A DNA stretch of 6,238 nt from Nitrosomonas sp. UBA6494 (GTDB lineage: Bacteria; Pseudomonadota; Gammaproteobacteria; Burkholderiales; Nitrosomonadaceae), in contig DJMI01000105.1 in NCBI GenBank assembly GCA_002435335.1, positions 1 through 6,238 on the forward strand, in the 5' to 3' direction. Each line of letters begins with the position of its first letter. Within the stretch, counting starts at the first letter, position 1. Under the pieces are notes generated by a model. It saw nothing but the letters and a program-made list of their open reading frames with translations. It made no database searches and was not told where the DNA came from. Below, piece after piece: positions 1 through 5,854 of this stretch. Position numbers and translations under genes: made by a program.

Positions 1-482
1 AGCAATTCTCCGCCGGCAATGATCAGCAATGATAGGAATAATACCGTTCGCACACTGAGGCGTTGCAAATAAACCATCAACATCATGCTGAGTCCGATGG
101 CATACAATACTTGCAATATAGGCTTTCCCGAGGCTAACGAGAAAATAGTTAAATCGAGCAGTGCGATAAAAGCCCCACGTAACAACAGCTCGTAATCGAT
201 GACGGTATTGCTCATACCTTGTTGCTGACGTTGAAAATTGCTGATGGCGATTGAGGTGCCAGCTAGAAACACAAAAGTCGGGGCGCAGATATGCGTAATC
301 CAGCGAGTCAGAAATTGATCGGTGGCAAACTGTGTTCCCGTTTCATATAGCAATATTGAATCGGCAAAAATTCGGCCGTTATTGAAGAACCAAGACGTAT
401 GGTCCAAGGCCATCAAAATCATGACAATGCCACGTAACCAATCGATTGCGACGATGCGTTGTACGTTTTTATCGAAAGACAT
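1..482 (-). CDS. DUF1624 / HGSNAT-like integral membrane protein, N-terminal part (runs off the left edge)
   Basis: An open frame begins at the ATG at 482-480 and continues without a stop to the left edge, giving 160 residues of an incomplete protein. The N-terminus (residues 9-34) carries R-I-V-A-I-D-W-L-R-G followed by hydrophobic residues and A-L-D-H-T-S-W-F-F-N. That is the opening signature of the DUF1624/COG3503 family, related to the catalytic domain of heparan-alpha-glucosaminide N-acetyltransferase. Residues 60-80 contain R-W-I-T-H-I-C-A-P-T-F-V-F-L-A-G, also typical of the family. Hydrophobic, probably membrane-spanning stretches lie near residues 14-26, 65-81, 103-117, 121-139 and 145-158. 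Bacterial members are thought to be membrane acyltransferases, but the substrate is unknown. It starts 30 bases after the proB stop, with no terminator between and no clear Shine-Dalgarno site, so it is probably the last visible gene of the obgE-proB block. Family assignment is fairly secure; function is not. Confidence 0.8.
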   Translation of the reverse strand, partial: MSFDKNVQRIVAIDWLRGIVMILMALDHTSWFFNNGRIFADSILLYETGTQFATDQFLTRWITHICAPTFVFLAGTSIAISNFQRQQQGMSNTVIDYELLLRGAFIALLDLTIFSLASGKPILQVLYAIGLSMMLMVYLQRLSVRTVLFLSLLIIAGGEL

Positions 483-512
483 AACAGACAACGGGGATGT
501 TGAGATTACAAG

Positions 513-1622
513 CTAAAGCAGCACCAGGTTATTGCGGTGAATCAATTCCGGTTCATCGACATAACCCAGAATAGCTTCGATTTCGCTGCTGGCACGTTTA
601 AGGATTTTTTGTGTTTCCACTGCGCTATAGTTGATCAAGCCACGAGCAATTTCTTTTCCTTCTTCGTCCAGACAGGATACTGTTTCTCCTCGCTCAAATT
701 CACCGTTAACGCTGACGACACCGATCGACAACAAACTCTTGCCATCGTCGAGTAGAGCCTTTACAGCGCCTTGATCCAATGTAACGTAGCCTTTTACCTG
801 AAGATAGTCGGCAAGCCACTGTTTTCGGGCTGCCAATATCGGTAGTTTTGCAAGGAAGCGCGTGCCGATCGATTCACCGTTATTCAAGCGCATCAGAATG
901 TTTTCTTCATGCCCGGATGCGACAATCGTGTCCGCGCCGCTCCGTGCCGCTCGCTTTGCTGCAATGACTTTGGTTTGCATCCCGCCTCGGCTGATGCCGC
1001 TGCCAACGCCTCCCGCCATTTTTTCCAGCGCAGGATCGCCTGCATGGACTTCAGGTAATAATTTTGCTTCCGGATTCTTGCGTGGATCGTTGGTAAACAA
1101 TCCAGCCTGATCGGTCAGGATCACCAACGCATCGGCTTCGATCAGATTGGTCACCAATGCGGCTAACGTATCGTTATCGCCAAAGCGGATTTCATCGGTT
1201 GCAACCGTGTCGTTTTCATTGATGATGGGAATGATATCGAGCTTTAGCAATGTGGTCAGCGTTGAGCGCGCATTGAGATAGCGTTTGCGGTTGGACAAGT
1301 CTTCATGAGTCAGCAGCACTTGAGCGGTTTGCAATCCGTAGTGAGAAAAACCGGAAGCATACGCCTGCGCTAACCCCATCTGGCCGACTGCAGCGGCGGC
1401 TTGCAATTCATACAGAGCGGTTGGGCGGGTATCCCAACCCAAACGCTGCATGCCTTCAGCAATGGCGCCTGAGGAGACTAAAACGATTTCTTTATTGATT
1501 TGCTTGAGTGCGGCAATTTGAGCTGCCCAACGCTGCAATGCGACATGATCCAATCCTTTGCCTTGATTGGTGACCAGACTGCTGCCTACTTTAATGACGA
1601 TGCGACGAGCTTGATTCAGCAT
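513..1622 (-). CDS. proB: Glutamate 5-kinase
   Basis: This 369-residue cytoplasmic enzyme phosphorylates L-glutamate with ATP to glutamate 5-phosphate, the first and usually feedback-inhibited step of proline synthesis. The length matches the usual 365-375 residues of two-domain bacterial forms. The amino-acid-kinase domain (about 1-260) shows I-V-I-K-V-G-S-S with the ATP-site lysine at 11, S-S-G-A-I at 50-54, N-E-N-D-T-V at 135-140, F-G-D-N-D at 147-151, L-T-D at 169-171, and G-S-G-I-S-R-G-G-M-Q-T-K at 207-218. A PUA domain occupies about 276-350. The ATG lies inside the end of obgE: the two genes share the seven bases ATGCTGA at 1622-1616, which points to translational coupling. No proA is visible; in many proteobacteria proB sits beside obgE without it. 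Assignment is secure. Confidence 0.97.
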   Translation of the reverse strand: MLNQARRIVIKVGSSLVTNQGKGLDHVALQRWAAQIAALKQINKEIVLVSSGAIAEGMQRLGWDTRPTALYELQAAAAVGQMGLAQAYASGFSHYGLQTAQVLLTHEDLSNRKRYLNARSTLTTLLKLDIIPIINENDTVATDEIRFGDNDTLAALVTNLIEADALVILTDQAGLFTNDPRKNPEAKLLPEVHAGDPALEKMAGGVGSGISRGGMQTKVIAAKRAARSGADTIVASGHEENILMRLNNGESIGTRFLAKLPILAARKQWLADYLQVKGYVTLDQGAVKALLDDGKSLLSIGVVSVNGEFERGETVSCLDEEGKEIARGLINYSAVETQKILKRASSEIEAILGYVDEPELIHRNNLVLL

Positions 1623-2686
1623 GAGGGCGATAATTCGTTGTCTTCGAGTGTTTCGGCTGCTTCAGCGGGTGATGCCATGGTTTGCTCAAGATAATCCATG
1701 ATGGCGTATGTAAGGTTCTTACAACCTTCACCAGTCAGCGCGGAAATTAAAAAATAGGGACCTGTCCAACCTAGCTCCGCGACAAATTGCTGGCAAAGTT
1801 GTTCACGTTTATCTGGCGCGATCATGTCGGTTTTGTTTAGAACCAGCCAACGCGGTTTTTGGTACAACGTTTCGTCATATTTTTGTAATTCTCGTACCAG
1901 TGCTTGCGCTTCATGAACTAGATCGGTTTCCTCGTTAGGCGGCATCATATCGACGACATGCAAAATCAATCGCGTGCGCGCCAAGTGCTTGAGGAAACGA
2001 TGCCCAAGTCCAACGCCTTCGGCTGCACCTTCAATGAGCCCCGGAATATCCGCCATGACAAAGCTGCGATTATGGTCTACACGTACCATGCCTAAATTGG
2101 GGTGCAGTGTGGTGAACGGATAATCGGCCACTTTAGGGCGTGCGGCGGAAACTGCGCGAATGAGTGTGGATTTTCCGGCATTGGGCATGCCGAGCAAGCC
2201 GACATCAGCAAGCACTTTTAATTCAAGCTTCAATTCGAATTCTTGACCGGGTTCGCCATAGGTAAATTGACGAGGGGCGCGATTGGTGCTCGATTTGAAG
2301 TGCAAATTACCGATACCGCCGTTGCCACCTTTGGCAAGCAGTACTTTTTGCTGGTCATGCACTAGATCGGCAATGGTTTCCCCTGTTTCGGTGTTTTTAA
2401 TCAACGTTCCGACCGGCATGCGCAAAACGATATCGTCCGCACTTTTTCCATATCGATCCGATCCTTGGCCATTTTGCCCGTTTTTGGCGCGATGAATACG
2501 CGCAAAGCGGTAATCGATCAAGGTATTGATGTTGAGATCCGCTACGGCAAAAATACTGCCGCCGCGACCGCCATCACCGCCATCTGGACCGCCGCGCGGA
2601 ATATATTTCTCACGCCGGAAGCTTGCCACACCGTTGCCGCCTTTGCCGGCATGGACTTGGATAATCGCTTCGTCTATAAACTTCAT
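1616..2686 (-). CDS. obgE: Obg family GTPase, ribosome assembly / stringent response
   Basis: ObgE (CgtA) is an essential GTPase that binds the 50S ribosomal subunit and links ribosome maturation to (p)ppGpp, growth and chromosome segregation. The glycine-rich Obg fold fills residues 1-158, starting M-K-F-I-D-E-A and including R-G-G-P-D-G-G-D-G-G-R-G-G at 31-43. The G domain follows: G1 G-M-P-N-A-G-K-S-T at 165-173, switch I Y-P-F-T-T-L at 189-194, G3 D-I-P-G at 213-216, G4 N-K-T-D at 284-287 and G5 S-A-L at 315-317. The protein has 356 residues against 390 in E. coli; the shortfall is in the variable acidic C-terminal tail, here a short run containing E-T-L-E-D-N-E. It lies downstream of rplU-rpmA, as is usual, but a hairpin terminator separates them. 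Its last seven bases overlap the proB start. The Shine-Dalgarno site is weak. Assignment is secure. Confidence 0.97.
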   Translation of the reverse strand: MKFIDEAIIQVHAGKGGNGVASFRREKYIPRGGPDGGDGGRGGSIFAVADLNINTLIDYRFARIHRAKNGQNGQGSDRYGKSADDIVLRMPVGTLIKNTETGETIADLVHDQQKVLLAKGGNGGIGNLHFKSSTNRAPRQFTYGEPGQEFELKLELKVLADVGLLGMPNAGKSTLIRAVSAARPKVADYPFTTLHPNLGMVRVDHNRSFVMADIPGLIEGAAEGVGLGHRFLKHLARTRLILHVVDMMPPNEETDLVHEAQALVRELQKYDETLYQKPRWLVLNKTDMIAPDKREQLCQQFVAELGWTGPYFLISALTGEGCKNLTYAIMDYLEQTMASPAEAAETLEDNELSPSC

Positions 2687-2735
2687 TGAATCTTGATAAC
2701 CGCTTTACTGTTGAATGAACGTCGATCTAAAAACA

Positions 2736-2767
2736 AAAAAGCCCGATCGTTATAGACAGGGCTTTTT
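2736..2767 (-). terminator. Rho-independent terminator after rpmA (bidirectional-looking hairpin)
   Basis: A perfect 9-base inverted repeat (AAAAAGCCC at 2736-2744, GGGCTTTTT at 2759-2767) encloses a 14-base loop. Read on the minus strand it is followed by TTTTTTGTTTTT, a good U-tract, so it should end the rplU-rpmA transcript 20 bases after the rpmA stop. On the plus strand the trailing T-run is only five long. No convincing obgE promoter is visible in the 49 bases between hairpin and obgE start, so termination here is probably partial. Confidence 0.85.
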
Positions 2768-2787
2768 AGAAAAAATTGCAACAAAAT

Positions 2788-3045
2788 TTATACAGGAATC
2801 ACGCTGGCAGTTTTGCGTTTAAATGCACCTTTAATGCTAAAACTCACTCTTCCAGCAACTTTGGCAAATAATGTGTGATCCTTACCCATGCCGACGTTTT
2901 CTCCGGGGTGTACTTGCGTTCCCCTTTGTCTGATGATGATTGATCCGGCTGGAATCAGTTCGCCGCCGTAACTTTTGACGCCAAGACGTTTGGAATGTGA
3001 ATCGCGTCCGTTTCTAGAGCTGCCGCCCGCTTTTTTATGTGCCAT
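2788..3045 (-). CDS. rpmA: 50S ribosomal protein L27
   Basis: L27 is a small basic protein of the large ribosomal subunit whose N-terminal tail reaches the peptidyl-transferase centre and helps position tRNA. The 85 residues match the usual length. The sequence begins M-A-H-K-K-A-G-G-S-S-R-N-G-R-D-S, continues with K-R-L-G-V-K near 20-24 and contains Q-R-G-T-Q-V-H-P-G near 40-48, all hallmarks of the family. The N-terminus is the short mature type, without the cleavable extension found in Firmicutes. A strong Shine-Dalgarno sequence, AAGGAGT (3051-3057 read on minus), sits 5 bases before the ATG and overlaps the rplU stop codon. The gene is cotranscribed with rplU across a 10-base gap and followed by a strong terminator. 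Confidence 0.98.
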   Translation of the reverse strand: MAHKKAGGSSRNGRDSHSKRLGVKSYGGELIPAGSIIIRQRGTQVHPGENVGMGKDHTLFAKVAGRVSFSIKGAFKRKTASVIPV

Positions 3046-3055
3046 TGATTACTCC

Positions 3056-3367
3056 TTAAGCCGAAATACCAGTAATTTCAATTTCCGTATAATTTTGCCG
3101 GTGTCCTTGGTGTTTTTGATAGTGCTTGCGACGGCGCATTTTAAAAATACGAATCTTGTCGTGGCGACCTTGGCCTAGCACTGTTGCATTGACTTTAGCG
3201 CCTGCAACGAGCGGTGTGCCAACCGATACTTTATCGCCATCGGCTACCATCAACACTTGATCAATAATCAATTCACTGCCGTTTTCAGCAGGCAATTGCT
3301 CGATTTTAAGTTTTTCTCCGACTTGGATTCGATATTGCTTACCGCCGGTTTTTATGACCGCATACAT
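3056..3367 (-). CDS. rplU: 50S ribosomal protein L21
   Basis: L21 is a primary 23S rRNA-binding protein of the large subunit. I place the start at the ATG at 3367-3365, giving 103 residues, the same length as E. coli L21, and the family-typical opening M-Y-A-V-I-K-T-G-G-K-Q-Y-R. The C-terminal part is basic, with K-M-R-R-R-K-H-Y-Q-K-H-Q-G-H-R-Q, the rRNA-binding signature. The frame stays open upstream to an ATG at 3418, but those 17 extra codons are unlike L21 and lie over the predicted promoter, so that longer form is rejected. A GGAG motif at 3375-3378 is 7 bases before the chosen start. It is the first gene of the rplU-rpmA operon and is divergent from ispB, as in many betaproteobacteria. 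Confidence 0.97.
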   Translation of the reverse strand: MYAVIKTGGKQYRIQVGEKLKIEQLPAENGSELIIDQVLMVADGDKVSVGTPLVAGAKVNATVLGQGRHDKIRIFKMRRRKHYQKHQGHRQNYTEIEITGISA

Positions 3368-3374
3368 ATTTTGA

Positions 3375-3378
3375 CTCC
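3375..3378 (-). promoter_or_regulatory. Ribosome binding site deciding the rplU start
   Basis: On the minus strand GGAG lies 7 bases before the ATG at 3367-3365. It supports the 103-residue L21 start over the in-frame ATG at 3418. Confidence 0.75.
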
Positions 3379-3403
3379 ATACTCCCCTTTTACAGAACCA
3401 CGC

Positions 3404-3432
3404 ATTATACATAAGCACAGCAAGGTTGTGGA
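3404..3432 (-). promoter_or_regulatory. Sigma70-like promoter of rplU-rpmA
   Basis: On the minus strand a perfect TATAAT (3404-3409) follows TCCACA (3427-3432, four of six matches to TTGACA) with a 17-base spacer. The predicted start site near 3397 would give a leader of about 30 bases. The perfect -10 suits a highly expressed ribosomal-protein operon. Predicted from sequence only. Confidence 0.7.
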
Positions 3433-3462
3433 GGAAAATTTAACGCTATTTATTATTTATGC

Positions 3463-3492
3463 TTGACACTGAGGTATTGTCATTTCTACCAT
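3463..3492 (+). promoter_or_regulatory. Sigma70-like promoter of ispB
   Basis: A perfect -35 hexamer TTGACA (3463-3468) is followed after 18 bases by TACCAT (3487-3492, four of six matches to TATAAT). The predicted start near 3499 gives a leader of under 20 bases that still holds the GAAGG ribosome binding site. It points away from the rplU promoter, and the two -35 boxes are 30 bases apart. Confidence 0.55.
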
Positions 3493-3515
3493 AGCGTTTT
3501 CTTGAAGGTCAAATT

Positions 3516-4484
3516 GTGTCAATCGAATATATTAGAAGTTTCATCGCTCAAGACATGGGCATTGTAGACAATGTCATACGCGAAAAATTACATTCTCATG
3601 TCGTACTGATTCGTCAAATAAGCGAATATATCATCAATAGCGGCGGTAAACGGTTGCGTCCCGCACTGGTGATTTTGTCAGCTGGTGCTTTTGGTTATAA
3701 GGGTAAATTTCATTATAACCTTGCGGCCGTGATCGAATTCATTCATACCGCTACGTTATTGCACGACGATGTCGTCGACGAATCGAAGCTGCGTCGCAAT
3801 AAAGAAACCGCCAATGCCTTGTTTGGCAATGCCGCAAGTGTACTGGTGGGCGATTTTCTTTATTCAAGAGCTTTTCAGATGATGGTTGAAGTCGACAACA
3901 TGCGCGTGATGCAAGTGCTGGCTGACGCAACCAACACGATTGCCGAAGGTGAAGTGCTACAGCTTTTGAATTGCCGCGATCCCGACGTAACAGAAGAAAA
4001 CTATTTGCGCGTTATTCGTTTTAAAACCGCCAAATTATTTGAAGCCGCCAGTCGACTGGGTGCAATACTCGGTAACGCTTCACCGGAAGAAGAGCGTGCG
4101 ATGGCCATTTACGGTATGCACCTGGGAACCGCATTTCAATTGATAGACGATGTGCTTGATTATTCAAGCACTAGCGAAGATATCGGAAAGAATCTGGGCG
4201 ATGATTTGGCCGAAGGAAAACCCACATTGCCGCTGATTCACGCCATGCGCGTCGGTACACCGGAGCAAGCCGCAGTAATCCGCAAGGCGATCGAAGATGG
4301 CGGAAAAGATGGTTTTGAGCCAATCTTGAAAGTTATTCAACAAACAGCCGCATTGGAATATGCAAGGAAATGCGCCGGAACGGAAATAGGAACTGCCGTT
4401 AGCGCTATTTCGGCGCTTCCGGATTCCGAAAACAAAAAATGCTTGTTGCAATTAGCCGATTTTTCCGTAACGCGCAATCATTGA
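3516..4484 (+). CDS. ispB: Polyprenyl (octaprenyl-type) diphosphate synthase
   Basis: This 322-residue trans-prenyltransferase adds isopentenyl diphosphate units to an allylic primer to make the long isoprenoid tail of ubiquinone. It shows the expected all-helical family motifs: G-G-K-R-L-R-P at 43-49, the first aspartate-rich motif D-D-V-V-D at 84-88, R-F-K-T-A-K-L-F near 168-175, the second aspartate-rich motif D-D-V-L-D at 211-215, and G-D-D-L-A-E-G-K-P-T-L-P near 228-239. Both metal-binding motifs are intact. The start is GTG at 3516, supported by GAAGG at 3504-3508 seven bases upstream, and the N-terminal M-S-I-E-Y-I-R aligns with known IspB proteins. Length matches the E. coli enzyme (323). 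Chain length cannot be read with certainty; octaprenyl is the usual product in betaproteobacteria. It is divergent from rplU, a conserved arrangement. Confidence 0.95.
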   Translation: MSIEYIRSFIAQDMGIVDNVIREKLHSHVVLIRQISEYIINSGGKRLRPALVILSAGAFGYKGKFHYNLAAVIEFIHTATLLHDDVVDESKLRRNKETANALFGNAASVLVGDFLYSRAFQMMVEVDNMRVMQVLADATNTIAEGEVLQLLNCRDPDVTEENYLRVIRFKTAKLFEAASRLGAILGNASPEEERAMAIYGMHLGTAFQLIDDVLDYSSTSEDIGKNLGDDLAEGKPTLPLIHAMRVGTPEQAAVIRKAIEDGGKDGFEPILKVIQQTAALEYARKCAGTEIGTAVSAISALPDSENKKCLLQLADFSVTRNH

Positions 4485-4669
4485 AGTTTGAATCAAATGC
4501 TGCCCAATCTTTAAAATAAGGCGGATTCAATTTCGAAGTGCAACACGTAACGGCGATTTGGTGTAGCGCAACGTCTTTTCGAAGAATATCAGAATTTAAC
4601 GTTAACATCTTCTGCTGCTTCTGTTAGTGAAACAGACTTTTGGCGTTAATTGTTCGTTTGTAATCCGTT
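4485..4669. other. Convergent intergenic spacer between ispB and the alcohol dehydrogenase
   Basis: This 185-base AT-rich spacer contains no credible gene or tRNA. It holds two weak inverted repeats: TTGAATC/GATTCAA (4488-4494 and 4524-4530, long loop), and TCTGTT/AACAGA (4620-4625 and 4631-4636, 5-base loop) followed on plus by CTTTT. There is also a 10-base palindrome TTAACGTTAA at 4596-4605. Confidence 0.5.
4620..4641 (+). terminator. Weak candidate terminator hairpin downstream of ispB
   Basis: A 6-base stem (TCTGTT / AACAGA) with a 5-base loop is followed on plus by CTTTT. The stem is short with only two G:C pairs, so it is a weak terminator at best, but it is the best candidate in the spacer where the two convergent units meet. 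Confidence 0.25.
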
Positions 4670-5248
4670 TCATAAACGTTGAAATAAAATTTGGCGAATT
4701 TCGTCATCACTTAGCGTAATCGGATTGGTTTTCATGCTGTTGCCGCGGCAATGAGTGATTACTTTGTCAAGCGCGGTCGATTGCAAACCGAACTGCGATA
4801 AGCGCGGCAAGGCGAGTTCGTTTGTCCATAGCGACAGCAAGTCGATTAGTTCACTAAATGCGTTATCCGGGTCGATGAAGCGTTTTTGACAGAGAATTTC
4901 TGCCACATGAAGGTATTTGGCTAATGCTGGATTATTGGTGTCTCGCTTCAGCATGGTTTGAATGTTGATTTGGGTTGCGGGAGCGACGAGGGTTCCGCAG
5001 ACGACGCCATGCGGAATCGGATAAAAAGCGCCGAGCGGGGATGCAAGACCGTGTACAGATCCCAAACCGACTTGTGCCAATGTGATTCCTGATAATAATG
5101 CACCATAGGCCATTTTTTCGCGATGCTGTTGCAACTCACCTTCTTGGTGATAAAGCGGAATCAGTGCATCGCGAACGGCTTGCAATCCGCTGATAGCAAG
5201 TGCATCGGTGAAAGCATTGGCTTTGAGCGAAACATAAGATTCGAGCAA
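4670..5248 (-). CDS. Iron-type alcohol dehydrogenase, C-terminal half (metal-binding helical domain)
   Basis: The frame continues directly after the TAA for 192 codons, beginning with TTG (5248-5246), which could in principle serve as a reinitiation start. No Shine-Dalgarno site precedes it, so independent translation is doubtful. It carries two expected metal-ligand histidines, H66 and H80 of the fragment (268 and 282 of the full frame), 14 residues apart as in FucO (263 and 277). The reading frame has no further damage up to its stop TGA at 4672-4670. Confidence 0.55.
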   Translation of the reverse strand: MLESYVSLKANAFTDALAISGLQAVRDALIPLYHQEGELQQHREKMAYGALLSGITLAQVGLGSVHGLASPLGAFYPIPHGVVCGTLVAPATQINIQTMLKRDTNNPALAKYLHVAEILCQKRFIDPDNAFSELIDLLSLWTNELALPRLSQFGLQSTALDKVITHCRGNSMKTNPITLSDDEIRQILFQRL

Positions 5249-5251
5249 TTA
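5249..5251 (-). other. In-frame ochre codon in the alcohol dehydrogenase
   Basis: On the minus strand the frame reads GCT TTA ACA TAA TTG CTC GAA (A-L-T-stop-L-L-E). Relatives as I recall them read A-L-T-Q-L-L-E here, so CAA to TAA is the simplest origin. The following context shows no special readthrough structure that I can recognise. Confidence 0.85.
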
Positions 5252-5854
5252 TGTTAAAGCATCCATGCCGTTGGCGGCGATGACGCCGGACGGGCAACTG
5301 GCGAGTAAATCCGGGTCGACGATGGCGTATTCTGCAACCAATTTGTCGTGACGGAAGGATTTCTTAAAACCGTTTTCTCCTTGTACGCTCAATACGGCAT
5401 TTTTGGTCGCTTCGCTGCCGGTTCCGGCGGTTGTCGGTACGGCGATGAATGGAATGGCGGGACCTTGGTAAGGTAATTCCGGGCCAACACCTTCCAGATA
5501 ATCCATGACTGAGCGTTGAATTTTCTGTAAACCGGCAATTGCTTTGGCGGCATCGAGAGCACTGCCGCCTCCAATCGCGACTACAACGTCAAAATGCTCG
5601 TTAGCGAATGTTTTAACCAGGTCGTCGATCAACTTGGGAGAGGGCTCTTCAGCGACGGTGCAGTGTTGCCACGTAATGGCTTGTTTAGACAATTGTTGTT
5701 GCAATTCCTGCCATTGCGGTGTGTGCAAGAATGAGCGCGCTCCTGTCACCAGTAGCATACGTGATCCGTAACCAGCGATAATTTCCGGTAATTTTTTGAT
5801 TGTGCCTGCACCGAATTCGATGCGAGGCAATCGGGCGATGGAGAACTTGAACAT
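5249..5854 (-). CDS. Iron-type alcohol dehydrogenase, N-terminal half (cofactor-binding domain), ends at premature stop
   Basis: This 201-residue frame from the ATG at 5854 contains the nucleotide-binding domain (G-G-G-S-A-L-D-A-A-K at 95-104; P-T-T-A-G-T-G-S-E at 140-148) and the start of the metal-binding domain up to D198 of G-M-D-A-L-T, an expected metal ligand. It stops at TAA (5251-5249). If translated alone it lacks most of the helical C-terminal domain and should be inactive. It overlaps the upstream gene's stop by one base. Confidence 0.7.
   Translation of the reverse strand: MFKFSIARLPRIEFGAGTIKKLPEIIAGYGSRMLLVTGARSFLHTPQWQELQQQLSKQAITWQHCTVAEEPSPKLIDDLVKTFANEHFDVVVAIGGGSALDAAKAIAGLQKIQRSVMDYLEGVGPELPYQGPAIPFIAVPTTAGTGSEATKNAVLSVQGENGFKKSFRHDKLVAEYAIVDPDLLASCPSGVIAANGMDALT

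Larger units (their letters stand above)
4670..5854 (-). pseudogene. Iron-type alcohol dehydrogenase interrupted by one in-frame TAA
   Basis: Read through, 394 codons in one unbroken frame encode a group III (iron-containing) alcohol dehydrogenase, close to the family's usual 380-390 residues. These enzymes oxidise alcohols or reduce aldehydes with NAD(P). The N-terminal Rossmann-like domain has G-G-G-S at 95-98 (cofactor diphosphate binding) and P-T-T-A-G-T-G-S-E-A-T at 140-150. The second half has V-H-G-L-A-S-P-L-G-A-F-Y near 267-278 and I-P-H-G-V-V at 280-285. Codon 202 (5249-5251) is TAA between G-M-D-A-L-T and L-L-E-S-Y-V-S, where relatives as I recall them have glutamine (CAA), so a single C-to-T change explains it. 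No frameshift or deletion is seen and the true stop is TGA at 4670-4672. The gene overlaps the preceding LsrG-like gene by one base (TAATG), suggesting coupling. Substrate unknown. It may be a recent pseudogene, a sequencing error, or two separate products. Confidence 0.85.

Noticed and set aside
322..516. Plus-strand open frame of 64 codons
   Set aside because: It lies antisense to the start of the DUF1624 gene and has no recognisable domain or ribosome binding site. It is a shadow frame.
862..1110. Plus-strand open frame of 82 codons inside proB
   Set aside because: It is antisense to well-conserved glutamate kinase motifs, and its composition reflects the complement of the kinase codons.
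2283..2689. Two overlapping plus-strand frames opposite obgE
   Set aside because: Both are antisense to the Obg and G domains. Their length comes from the glycine-rich codons of Obg, not from coding selection.
3368..3418. 17-codon N-terminal extension of L21 from the ATG at 3418
   Set aside because: L21 proteins begin M-Y-A-V-I-K. The extension is unlike the family and would be translated from DNA holding the TATAAT box.
4164..4451. Minus-strand open frame of 95 codons opposite ispB
   Set aside because: It is antisense to the second aspartate-rich motif region of ispB and resembles no family I know.
4488..4530. TTGAATC/GATTCAA inverted repeat after ispB as a terminator
   Set aside because: The loop is about 29 bases, the stem is AT-rich and there is no T-run, so it is unlikely to terminate transcription.
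4596..4605. TTAACGTTAA palindrome as an operator
   Set aside because: It is downstream of both convergent genes, single copy and AT-rich, so chance occurrence is likely.
4405..4608. Minus-strand frame of 67 codons spanning the ispB end and spacer
   Set aside because: It has no start signal or recognisable motif and mostly mirrors ispB.
5544..5771. Plus-strand cysteine-rich frame of 75 codons
   Set aside because: It is antisense to the dehydrogenase cofactor domain. The cysteines come from the complement of GCA/GCAA-rich codons, with no ribosome binding site.
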